From contig CATOJY010000027.1 of NCBI GenBank assembly GCA_951800685.1, positions 1-45,989 of the forward strand: a DNA stretch of 45,989 bases, given 5' to 3'. The position numbers were made by a program, and so were the translations under genes. This stretch comes from an uncultured Lachnospiraceae bacterium (GTDB lineage Bacteria; Bacillota; Clostridia; Lachnospirales; Lachnospiraceae). Shown one piece after another: positions 18,104 to 26,352 of this stretch. Numbering within the stretch: the first letter of the stretch is position 1; each line of letters starts with the position of its first letter. The notes below the pieces were generated by a model that searched no databases, was not told the DNA's origin, and saw only the letters and a list, made by a program, of their open reading frames with translations.

Positions 18104-18415
18104 TCAATATTCACGATGTTCTGCGATACGCAGCGCTCTCATCTCCGCTTCATACATCCTCTTTGCAACTGCCCTGATCTCCGACGCAATACTATGCAGC
18201 TCCTTCGAAGTTGCATCCATCTGTTCCTGTAATTTTCCTCCCTTTGTAAGGTACATAGATGCATTTTCTCCTTTCCAATTAGAAGACAGATGCTGCATGG
18301 TGGCGCCAAACTTGTTGCCAGACAGCATATTTAACTGATCTGCCACTGCATCAAGCCTGTCCGCCTGCGCCGTTGCTTTATGAAAGTCAAATTCTATACT
18401 TGCCCTGCTTGCCAT
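18104..18415 (-). CDS. Divergent WXG100-like T7SS protein
   Basis: The 103-residue helical protein has the turn motif WKG (Trp47-Gly49) in SSNWKGENA. The usual YxxxD/E signal is not clear: the C-terminal helix has MYEAEM, where the fifth position after Tyr is not acidic. It may therefore be exported only as the partner of another WXG100 protein. It lies 13 bases after the gene at 18429. Assignment to the family rests on length, helix pattern, the WxG turn and genomic context. Confidence 0.82.
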   Translation of the reverse strand: MASRASIEFDFHKATAQADRLDAVADQLNMLSGNKFGATMQHLSSNWKGENASMYLTKGGKLQEQMDATSKELHSIASEIRAVAKRMYEAEMRALRIAEHREY

Positions 18416-18428
18416 ATGTTTCTCCTTA

Positions 18429-18755
18429 TCATTCGATCACATCGCCATCCAACTGGTTAGCGACTTCCTCCACCGCCTGTTCTGTATGCATATAATTCTG
18501 GGCGATTGTCAGAAGATCCGCCGGATGCTCTTTTAATCGCCTCATTATCTCATCCACGTTATCTTTTTGTTCCTGATACAATCTTCTGTGCATGTCTCCT
18601 GCTTCACCAATCCAATAATAGCTGGTCCGGTTAATGATCCTCTCCAGCTCATCAAAGCAGGCCGCCATCTTACGGATACTTTCTGAAACTTCCTGGGACT
18701 TTTCTACCAGGGTCTCAGGCTTAACTCTGATAAACACATCTCCTCCGATTGCCAT
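18429..18755 (-). CDS. Divergent WXG100-like T7SS protein
   Basis: The 108-residue protein has the turn motif WIG (Trp48-Gly50) in SYYWIGEAGD. YMHTE at 88-92 fits the YxxxD/E signal. A short beta-like start (GGDVFIRVKPETL) precedes the first helix, as in many WXG100 proteins. Only 11 bases separate it from the WXG100 gene at 18767, so the two are probably made together and may pair. No cysteine-rich or signal sequence is present apart from one Cys in helix 1. Confidence 0.85.
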   Translation of the reverse strand: MAIGGDVFIRVKPETLVEKSQEVSESIRKMAACFDELERIINRTSYYWIGEAGDMHRRLYQEQKDNVDEIMRRLKEHPADLLTIAQNYMHTEQAVEEVANQLDGDVIE

Positions 18756-18766
18756 ATCTTTCCTCC

Positions 18767-19072
18767 TTAAATACTGATGGCAGATACAATGCCGTTTACT
18801 TGGTTTTCACAGTTGTTATACTGTTCCCTGGCATACTCCATGCATGAGATTAGCGATTCCACTGTTGTACATAAACCTTCTACATTCTCGTAATCATTTG
18901 CAAACTGTCTGTTGAATTCATCATTTGCAGGACCGTCCCACATCGCATCTAGTTCCTGAATCTGTGTGAACATATTGTTTAACATTCTTCTCGTCGTTTC
19001 AAGTGTACTGTTTAATTCTACGATATCAGATGCCAAGGTATCTGTATTTACTGTAATTTCCTGATTCGCCAT
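18767..19072 (-). CDS. WXG100-family T7SS protein
   Basis: The 101-residue protein has a classical turn WDG (Trp45-Gly47, followed by PANDEF) and YNNCE at 85-89 as a YxxxE signal. It is the first of five WXG100-type genes. Its N-terminus (ITVNTDTLASDIVEL) has the usual short strand before helix 1. It follows the helical protein gene 19119 by 46 bases and has an AGGA-type ribosome site. Confidence 0.92.
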   Translation of the reverse strand: MANQEITVNTDTLASDIVELNSTLETTRRMLNNMFTQIQELDAMWDGPANDEFNRQFANDYENVEGLCTTVESLISCMEYAREQYNNCENQVNGIVSAISI

Positions 19073-19118
19073 TCCTCTGTCCTTTCTGCACCGTGTGTGC
19101 GCTGTCTGTTATCTATCC

Positions 19119-19472
19119 CTAGAGAATCTTACCCAGCAGATCCGCAATCTGTGAGAAATCATTCATTCCAACCTCTCTGCGCGCATATTGAATCATGCTC
19201 TGCTCCACATTCTCACATATCCGCCTTTCGCAGTTCATGTAGTATAGAACCGTTTTATCCAGTCCCAGCATCATCTGTCTGAGTATCCGGATTTCCTCCC
19301 TAATCCCACTGTGCTGGGACTTAAGCCGTGTCATCACCTCATCCATTCCCGAAAGACTTCCTATTTCTCTGATGATGGATTCCATTTCCATATTCTCTGC
19401 CGTAAGCTGTGAGACACACTGCTCTAACTGCAAACAATCTTCCATTACCTGATTCGTCACAATGCTGAACAT
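19119..19472 (-). CDS. Helical hypothetical protein of the T7SS locus
   Basis: The 117-residue protein is predicted all-helical with heptad-like spacing (MESIIREIGSL, IREEIRILRQMML) and ends FSQIADLLGKIL. There is no WxG turn, signal peptide or TM helix. The position, just upstream of the WXG100 cluster, suggests a distant WXG100/LXG-like or chaperone protein, but I cannot assign a family. The start is supported by GAGGAG eight bases upstream of ATG 19472. Two cysteine pairs are a minor oddity. Confidence 0.7.
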   Translation of the reverse strand: MFSIVTNQVMEDCLQLEQCVSQLTAENMEMESIIREIGSLSGMDEVMTRLKSQHSGIREEIRILRQMMLGLDKTVLYYMNCERRICENVEQSMIQYARREVGMNDFSQIADLLGKIL

Positions 19473-19517
19473 TTACCAGCTCCTCTGTTATATCTGCATT
19501 ATAATCTATTATCTCTT

Positions 19518-19580
19518 TCATTGTTCATCTGCTGACAGACGACGCATATTCCAGTATGAATGACCTATTTCCTGCACCAT
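19518..19580 (-). other. Gene gap with a possible 20-aa leader-like peptide
   Basis: The 180 bases between the YukD gene and the helical protein gene hold no supported full gene. A frame of 20 codons (starts MVQEIGH, contains SYWNMRRLS) lies just after a GGGGGG run. Its TGA overlaps another ATG (ATGA) that opens a frame running into the next gene. This could be a coupling peptide, a remnant, or chance. Confidence 0.2.
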
Positions 19581-19652
19581 GCCCCCCTGATCCGTAACAG
19601 TTCCTCTTTCATTCTCCTACATAACAATAGCCTGCTGTGGGTATAAGGAAAA

Positions 19653-19901
19653 TCACACCAGGATCAAACTGTCACCGGTTATAATATGACATTGTTCCAA
19701 TGTATAATCCTTGTGAAGGATCTGTCTGCCTTTACCGGCACACAGCATCAATTTCGTCATATCCCCGACAATCCGGCAATGCTCCTTTTGCCCGATCATC
19801 TCACTGATTTCTTCTATCACACTGCCCACCGGAACTTCCTCATCCAGCTGAAAATCATATGTGTTCCCTATGGACGGAACGTAAATATCGACCAGAATCA
19901 T
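19653..19901 (-). CDS. YukD/EsaB-like ubiquitin-fold protein
   Basis: The 82-residue protein begins MILVDIYVPSIGNTYDFQLDE and continues with VPVGSVIEEISEMI and ends YTLEQCHIITGDSLILV. This beta-grasp pattern (strand-strand-helix and a final GDSLILV strand) and size match YukD/EsaB. EsaB is a cytoplasmic component of Firmicutes T7SS that helps regulate or assemble secretion and has no ubiquitin-like conjugation tail. The ATG overlaps the TGA of the upstream gene (4-base ATGA overlap), so translation is probably coupled. It is one of three core T7SS markers here with EssC and WXG100. Confidence 0.85.
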   Translation of the reverse strand: MILVDIYVPSIGNTYDFQLDEEVPVGSVIEEISEMIGQKEHCRIVGDMTKLMLCAGKGRQILHKDYTLEQCHIITGDSLILV

Positions 19902-20614
19902 AATCTGCCTCCCATCATTTCTTCTAACAGTTCCACTGCTTTCTCTTCAGAATATAGATACACCAGGTCCTGCTCTTTATCACTACATACCAAATAGTCC
20001 TCCAATACCCCGCCTATGATCAAGAGCTGCCGTATCTTCTGTGCTTGTAAGACAGAATACTGCAGCAGACAGCATTTGACCTCTTTGTGCTGCACAATTT
20101 TCTCCTTCTCCTGGCCATACAATCTTCTTGCCAGTTCCTGTACTTCCGGGTCAACTTCCTCCTCTTCGGAACATGTCTGCATCTTTTCCAATACGCCCGG
20201 AATTAGAAATCCATATTCCCGCATCTTAACACAAGCTTCTGTCCACTCCACCGATTCTATGCAATACATCTGTCCACCTTGTCCCACCAGATGTACAAAG
20301 ACCACATTCTGCCCCACATGTCCCACATAAATGCAGCACTCAGGATACTCTTCTGTACCTGTCAGAATCAGAATATTTTCGGCTTGGGCCAGGTCTTTTA
20401 AGGCAGCAGACAGATCTGGCTCCATCAGGATACTGTTTTCGGACACCGACAGAATATTTTTTCTGGCCATCTCAAATAAAATCCTGCTTAATTCTTCCCT
20501 ATCCATGCCCGCATCCATGCGGAATCCGTACAGCCGCTGTACTCTGTTCATTGCCAGAAGCACTGCCAGCTCCTCCTGCTTCAGATAATATGCTTTTTCA
20601 ATGCTGCCTTTCAC
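19898..20614 (-). CDS. Unknown soluble T7SS-locus protein, possible EspG-like chaperone
   Basis: The 238-residue protein has no signal or TM segment. It starts with helix-rich sequence (YYLKQEELAVLLAMNRVQRLYGF, then a LSRILFEMARKNILSV segment). A mixed alpha/beta middle follows (ILILTGTEEYPECCIYVGHVGQNVVFVHLVG), then a helical region with many Glu and a final YLYSEEKAVELLEEMM. I recognise no catalytic motif. The order of a helical start, then a winged small domain ending in L-x-x-KxIL and a beta sheet with V-x-x-V is loosely like EspG chaperones of actinobacterial ESX systems. This comparison is inference. It is coupled to YukD (ATGA overlap) and to the LytTR gene (4-base overlap), placing it in the core of the locus. 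Confidence 0.65.
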   Translation of the reverse strand: MKGSIEKAYYLKQEELAVLLAMNRVQRLYGFRMDAGMDREELSRILFEMARKNILSVSENSILMEPDLSAALKDLAQAENILILTGTEEYPECCIYVGHVGQNVVFVHLVGQGGQMYCIESVEWTEACVKMREYGFLIPGVLEKMQTCSEEEEVDPEVQELARRLYGQEKEKIVQHKEVKCCLLQYSVLQAQKIRQLLIIGGVLEDYLVCSDKEQDLVYLYSEEKAVELLEEMMGGRL

Positions 20615-21324
20615 CTGACAAACTCCTTTATACCCGCTTTATAACTCCTGGATAACGGCACCTCAAAACCATCTGCCAGACAAATGATACTCTGTGATAA
20701 CATAATCTTCCGGATCTTATAAGAATTGACGACAAACCCTCTGTGACACCGCACAAACTGTTCCGGCAGCTCTTCTACAAGCTTATCGATCGTATGGTAG
20801 AATCCAAATCCCTCTTTACCGGCGCAGACATAAATCTTCTTTGCTCTGGCCTCAAAATAGTAAATTCTGTCATAAGGGATCCTGATGCTGCCCTCTTTGG
20901 TCTCAATCACATAGAACTGCTGTTCCATACCCTCTGCCGCCTCCAGGCATCCCCTGATAAATTCTTCCAGAACCTCCCTGACCTGTTCTCTTGACCAGGG
21001 TCTAAGCAGCAAAGAATCTGCATGGATATCCGGTTTCATATAAGTCATGGGTGAGAGTTCCTTGTCGGCAAGAATCATGATCCTGGCTGTCCGATAGACT
21101 TTTCTGATCCTCCGCAGATAATCCAGCGCCTCAGAGCGCGTCACATCATACAAAAGCATATCCAACAGCGGTGTCTTTTCCAAATAAGCGCACAGCTGTT
21201 TCAAACCGGAAATCTGTTCTATATTCCATTTATCCTCGCTGAGTCTCGCCGCCAGTTCTTTGGTGACGGCCTTAAGTTCATCCAGTTCTATGCAATCTTC
21301 ATCATATGCCGCCATCGATACCAT
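20611..21324 (-). CDS. LytTR-family response regulator with degenerate receiver
   Basis: The 237-residue protein has a C-terminal LytTR DNA-binding domain (about 135-237), with IPYDRIYYFEARAKKIYV, FVRCHRGFVVN and the closing LSRSYKAGIKEF. The first ~125 residues look like a CheY-type fold (MLLYDVTRSEALDYLRRIRK, ARIMILADKE, LLRPWSREQVREVLEEFI). The switch Lys before Pro is replaced by Arg and the acidic pocket is poor. It may respond without phosphorylation. It lies five bases after EssC and overlaps the next gene, so it probably regulates this operon. No separate histidine kinase gene is nearby. Confidence 0.9.
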   Translation of the reverse strand: MVSMAAYDEDCIELDELKAVTKELAARLSEDKWNIEQISGLKQLCAYLEKTPLLDMLLYDVTRSEALDYLRRIRKVYRTARIMILADKELSPMTYMKPDIHADSLLLRPWSREQVREVLEEFIRGCLEAAEGMEQQFYVIETKEGSIRIPYDRIYYFEARAKKIYVCAGKEGFGFYHTIDKLVEELPEQFVRCHRGFVVNSYKIRKIMLSQSIICLADGFEVPLSRSYKAGIKEFVR

Positions 21325-21328
21325 GTGT

Positions 21329-24300
21329 CTACCCTTTTACCAATGGAATGATAACCTTTCTCACATCCTCGTCTTCATTGGCAGGCAACATACCAATACC
21401 AGGCTTTAAAGCTTTGTTCTGTTCCGCATATGGAACATACTCAAAGTTCATAATCCGCTGCCCGGCTACATTACCGCCAAAATGGATTCCTGTCTTATAT
21501 CGCAGGAAATAATCATATATCTTAGTTCCTGCTACTTTTGCCACATCCTCCTGATTGTAGCAGGCCATCCAATATACATTGTGCATACTGCCCTTGTCCA
21601 ACAGATTCTCCACAAAAGGTTTCATCTCCATAGTTCCTTCGGGATGCGTGACATGTGTGACAAAGTCAGCAAAATTCGCAATCAGGATAAATCTTGCATC
21701 AAATGCAAGCATATCCTCATAGATTTCCCAATCTGACATACCCTTTTGCACGTTCGCCTTCTTTCTTTGGTTCCGTGCTACGAAGTCAGGTTTTAACTCG
21801 GTTAAAAATGCATACAGCCCAGCATCTGTGTCAATCCGATGCAGGGTATCTGTATTCTCTGGAATCAGGAAATCACCTCCGAAATCAATCACCGTGATCC
21901 TGCCGCCTCGCATTGCTGCCGATTTCATGATCCCTTTGAGCAGATTGGTTTTCCCACTTCTGGATTTCCCGGCAATCAGATAACAATAGGTTCTGCTTAA
22001 ATTGATACCATATACCGCTGCGTTCTTTGCGTTATAGCCAATAGGCAGATGACAGTCATCCTGCGCCATTGCTACGGTTTCTTCCAACTTTGCAAACTCC
22101 GCCCATACAGGATTCTGCGGTATTTCTGGAATAGGTCTGGCTGCTTTGCCCTGCCAGGCTTTGCTCATCATGCTTCCCTGTCTACGAATCTCTTCCATTC
22201 TCGTAAAGTCATCTTCTGCCTGGAAGGAAAGCGCAGTCTGAAACTCCAGGATTTCCCCGCCTACATGGGCCAGCCCCCGTCCTTTGATATTCGTTTCCGG
22301 AAGTGTCTCGATGCGCATTGTGCGCATTGCTTCTGCATACTGGAATTTGTCGCTCATCTCAAGACAGACCACGGTACGCAGGTTATCCCAGATTTTAGTG
22401 GGAATCTCCAGTGCGCCCACGCCGCCCGCTGTCATCACCAGAAAGATACCGTACCCGACGCCTTCTCTTGACATCTGCAAAATAATATCCTCATAGATAT
22501 TATTTGTCTTATTCCTGAAATTGGAATAGTTGTCTATTACTATGATCACAGAGGATATCGTAACCCCATTGACACGCACATACTGCTCATAGTTACCGCC
22601 CTTAAACAGTCTCTTTCTCTCTTCCAGGATCCCGCTTAACATATTGAAGAATTTGGCCAGTTTGTCATCTTCCTGTTCAGAAATGATACCTCCTACATGA
22701 GGCATATCCGCATAGGCTGACAACATTCCTGCACTGAAATCAATAGCATAAATATTGATCTCATCCGGCGTATATTTATTCACAAGCGCATAAACAAGCG
22801 TCTGCAGAAAAGTACTTTTGCCGCTGACCACTGTGCCGATCACTGCATGATGCCCATTCTTCGACAGGCTGATCTCCAAAGTCCCCCGCGCCTGATTGAC
22901 TGGATCGTCATACATTCCAACTGGCACTGAAATATTCCACTCTCTGTCTTTCCTGCTCCATTTATTGCCATCAAAATAGTCTGTCCTGTCATACCCTGCA
23001 AGCTCGTGCAACAATAATAACGTCGGCAGGACGGGAAGCCACAGCTGCAGGTTATGAACATAACCGTTGTTCTCTGCCACATCTGCCAGATGCTCTATCA
23101 CAGCGTCCAACTGCGTCTTCTGCTTCTTCTCCGCCAGTTTCAGATGGTTCTCTCCGGCATACCGTATAATCTTCTGCGCCAATGTGTCCGTTATGCCATC
23201 ACATGTCTGCTCTACTGCCATATAAGCAGTCAGCAAATCCCTGATCCTTTGTCCATTGTATTCGTTGTAGGGATATTCGATTTTCCTGGCATACAAAGCT
23301 TCAAATATCCTTGCAACATATTCCTGTGAAAGCGCTGTATCCGTCATCACTGCCGCAAGACTTTTCCCTGACGGCAATGCAACAGCATTGATTGTATTGA
23401 TCAGTTCCAAAATCCATCTTTTTTTGATTTCTTCTGTCTGCTTGATTTTCAGACGGCTGCCGATCAACGCCGCCTTTCCTGTGGTAGACACCATCCGGGC
23501 AATCTCGGACTTGGAATCTCCCAGCTCATCATCGTACACCGCCCCGCTGTATCCAGACTGGAACAGTTCAAACAACTCATCATTTCCAACCTGCATATAG
23601 CAGCGCCCAGCCTGTGTAATATAGGCGGCATCAGGCTTGTGAAGCATATCATTACTATCCTGACGGTCCTGCACACGCAGACACAGGCGGAACTTCGAAT
23701 TACTCCATATATTGTCATCCACCGTACCGCTTGGTTTTTGTGTCGCCAGAATCAAATGCACCCCTAAGCTTCGTCCTACCTGCGCTACACTGATCAGCTC
23801 ACGCATGAAGTCCGGCTCCTCACGCTTCAATTCCGCAAACTCATCGATGATGATAAACATATGCGGTACCGGAACAGTGGCCTCGTTATTTTTGTACATT
23901 CTGGTATAAAGATTAATATTGTTTACGCCATGTTCATTAAAAATCCTCTGGCGCCGCTTGTTCTCACTCTTGATGGAAACCATGGCGCGCTTCACCTGGT
24001 TACCGGAAAGATTGGAAATCTGTCCGATTATATGGGGCAGGCCGTCAAACAGATTCGCCATACCGCCGCCCTTGTAATCAATGATAAAAAATCCCACATC
24101 TTCTGGACTGAAGTTCAATGCCAGCGACAGAATATAAGTCTGCAGCGTCTCACTCTTACCAGAACCTGTAGTGCCTGCAATCAAACCGTGCGGTCCATGG
24201 TATTTCTCATGGATATCCAGATACCAGGACGTGCCGCCTGCCTTCTGGCCCACCAATGCTTTCATATTGTCATAAGTACGGTTCTTACGCCAACGGTCCA

Positions 24301-26329
24301 GGACATGAAGTTCCTCTGGCCGGCGTATATCATACATTTCAAAAAAGGTCAGCGCATTTGGAATGTCCCCTCCAGTACCGGTTTCCCGCACTTCAATATC
24401 GGCCAGTGTTCTAGCCAGAAGCTCAAGCTGCTGGTCTGCAATACGGTCAAACTGAATCGCCACCCGCTCGTCCACATCTTCATCAATACCATACATACCT
24501 TGAAAATACTCATCATTCTGCACGATATAATCACAGGAATTGGGTAGATTTTCATAAGTATCTGTCAGGAAGATAGTCACAAGATCACGGTTCTCTTCAT
24601 CCGTGATATACCTGTTGATCAGCTCACCTTCTAATAACTCCACATCCGCCACAAACAAAACATACTGCGGGCAGCTCACCTTATCTTTGTCAAATCCTGT
24701 ATGGGACGCTCTATTCTCCATACGATTCCGAAGTATCTTGGTAATCTCATACAACACATCGCCTGCCTCAGTCTTATTCCTGGCAACAAAACGTGTTTTC
24801 TTATCCTCGGCCCATACATGGGGAAACCATTTGAGATATTCCCAGTTGACCGATTCATTAACACTCTCATCATATAAAAAAGCCATTTTCACGTCGGTGT
24901 AACAGTTGGAAGCCGCAATCTGCGCTACAAGATTATGCATTATCTCAATAGCGCCCTTCTTCTTGTGTCCTCCTACGATACCTACCATACGGTGTTGTAA
25001 CAGATCCAAACAGATCGGGACATCATGCTGTTCTTTATAACTTTGCTGTATCATCGCAGGTTTTTCCGCTAGGGAATCATTGATCAGCGTAAACTTTTCC
25101 TTCGGCACATTCACCGTCACCTGAAAAGGCACACTGCCGATTCCAAGGCGATGGCTCAAGAAATCCCCGTGGTTGACATTCCGGTTCCAGAGCAGTGCAT
25201 TGGACGCATTATATCTGCAGCACTCCTCCGCGGACAGGTACATGGTCCGCAGACTGTTTGCATTCTTCTCATATTTCTCTTTAATCTGGTTCGCACATTT
25301 GATCAGATATTCCCCGTATGCCTCGAAACGGTGCATTTCCTCTTCTCTATTTTTTCTCTTGTCAAAGAACAGATTTAAAAGTGCCCACATCGTCCCAATG
25401 ACAGCGGAAGATACCGCTGTGATCAGCCCTGTGTACATAAAAGCGCTACCCGTATTTCCACTGGCTCTATTGCCATAGATTGCCAAACCGCATCCTAACA
25501 GCATCGGAAGTGCCATAGTCATAGACGGCCCGATCAACATGCCGATGGGCTTCTTATTAAGCGTTTTGGGTGAGGGCGGCGACTCAATCTCAATGGTATC
25601 CTTATCAATCTTATAAATCTGCCTCGGACTACGATGATAAAGCACTTTCTTACTATGTTCTTCCATCCTCGGAAGAACACTGTGCGGTGCCGCTTTATAG
25701 GGAACAAGCTTCTGCCCATTCAACTGCACATTTTCTGCATAGGTGTTAACTGCAAGAACTTCTCCAAGAAAGACCAGACACAAACCAAAGATATGTATGC
25801 AGTCCCCAAACACCAGCTGTCTGCTTCCCACCACGCGTACAGAATTGACAAAAATACCATTGGCACTCCTGTCCTCTACCACATACTGTCCCTGTCTTTT
25901 GCTAAGTACCGCGTGTTCTCTTGATATCAGATTCCTCGTATTGTATTGGATATCATTACTCTCGGCACTGCCGATTGTAACATCCGTGAGATTTCGCACA
26001 TCATATTTTTCGAATACCCTGAAAGAGCTTTCCATCTCATCCACCATCACAGAGATGGTCTCACCGCCTGGCAGACATACCGTGAGTAAATCCTTATCTT
26101 TCAGTTCGATGCCTGCATAATTTGTTCTTTCCGCCGCACTCTCAATCTTATAATTGTCTGAATTTAGAAAACACCATTGGTTTTCTATAACTTCCAGCTG
26201 TAGCTCGATATCTTTGTCCAGAACAAAAATATCTTTACTCAATATAATGGACTCCTCCGCATTATTGACTGCCGGAAGCAAAAATTCCTGAAATGCCTTT
26301 GGGCTATGAATCGAAAGAACCAAACTCAT
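21329..26329 (-). CDS. essC: EssC-like FtsK/SpoIIIE ATPase, motor of the T7SS
   Basis: The 1666-residue protein is longer than S. aureus EssC. An N-terminal strand-rich region (1-100) precedes an FHA domain (about 105-185; IGSAESNDI, SREHA at 136-140, SANGIFVN). Two TM helices lie at about 262-285 and 297-320. A degenerate ATPase-like region follows, then three FtsK/SpoIIIE domains with P-loops at 719-726 (GTTGSGKS), 1165-1172 (GTVVSGKS) and 1454-1461 (GKSRSGKT). Only the first has a complete Walker B (FIIIDE, 825-830); the others read VIIVIDN and FILIANF. Known EssC/EccC proteins form hexamers that recognise WXG100 substrates at the last domain. Its FHA domain could bind a phospho-Thr made by the locus kinase. 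Confidence 0.96.
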   Translation of the reverse strand: MSLVLSIHSPKAFQEFLLPAVNNAEESIILSKDIFVLDKDIELQLEVIENQWCFLNSDNYKIESAAERTNYAGIELKDKDLLTVCLPGGETISVMVDEMESSFRVFEKYDVRNLTDVTIGSAESNDIQYNTRNLISREHAVLSKRQGQYVVEDRSANGIFVNSVRVVGSRQLVFGDCIHIFGLCLVFLGEVLAVNTYAENVQLNGQKLVPYKAAPHSVLPRMEEHSKKVLYHRSPRQIYKIDKDTIEIESPPSPKTLNKKPIGMLIGPSMTMALPMLLGCGLAIYGNRASGNTGSAFMYTGLITAVSSAVIGTMWALLNLFFDKRKNREEEMHRFEAYGEYLIKCANQIKEKYEKNANSLRTMYLSAEECCRYNASNALLWNRNVNHGDFLSHRLGIGSVPFQVTVNVPKEKFTLINDSLAEKPAMIQQSYKEQHDVPICLDLLQHRMVGIVGGHKKKGAIEIMHNLVAQIAASNCYTDVKMAFLYDESVNESVNWEYLKWFPHVWAEDKKTRFVARNKTEAGDVLYEITKILRNRMENRASHTGFDKDKVSCPQYVLFVADVELLEGELINRYITDEENRDLVTIFLTDTYENLPNSCDYIVQNDEYFQGMYGIDEDVDERVAIQFDRIADQQLELLARTLADIEVRETGTGGDIPNALTFFEMYDIRRPEELHVLDRWRKNRTYDNMKALVGQKAGGTSWYLDIHEKYHGPHGLIAGTTGSGKSETLQTYILSLALNFSPEDVGFFIIDYKGGGMANLFDGLPHIIGQISNLSGNQVKRAMVSIKSENKRRQRIFNEHGVNNINLYTRMYKNNEATVPVPHMFIIIDEFAELKREEPDFMRELISVAQVGRSLGVHLILATQKPSGTVDDNIWSNSKFRLCLRVQDRQDSNDMLHKPDAAYITQAGRCYMQVGNDELFELFQSGYSGAVYDDELGDSKSEIARMVSTTGKAALIGSRLKIKQTEEIKKRWILELINTINAVALPSGKSLAAVMTDTALSQEYVARIFEALYARKIEYPYNEYNGQRIRDLLTAYMAVEQTCDGITDTLAQKIIRYAGENHLKLAEKKQKTQLDAVIEHLADVAENNGYVHNLQLWLPVLPTLLLLHELAGYDRTDYFDGNKWSRKDREWNISVPVGMYDDPVNQARGTLEISLSKNGHHAVIGTVVSGKSTFLQTLVYALVNKYTPDEINIYAIDFSAGMLSAYADMPHVGGIISEQEDDKLAKFFNMLSGILEERKRLFKGGNYEQYVRVNGVTISSVIIVIDNYSNFRNKTNNIYEDIILQMSREGVGYGIFLVMTAGGVGALEIPTKIWDNLRTVVCLEMSDKFQYAEAMRTMRIETLPETNIKGRGLAHVGGEILEFQTALSFQAEDDFTRMEEIRRQGSMMSKAWQGKAARPIPEIPQNPVWAEFAKLEETVAMAQDDCHLPIGYNAKNAAVYGINLSRTYCYLIAGKSRSGKTNLLKGIMKSAAMRGGRITVIDFGGDFLIPENTDTLHRIDTDAGLYAFLTELKPDFVARNQRKKANVQKGMSDWEIYEDMLAFDARFILIANFADFVTHVTHPEGTMEMKPFVENLLDKGSMHNVYWMACYNQEDVAKVAGTKIYDYFLRYKTGIHFGGNVAGQRIMNFEYVPYAEQNKALKPGIGMLPANEDEDVRKVIIPLVKG

Positions 26330-26352
26330 ACCTTTATCCTCCGTAATTTTCC

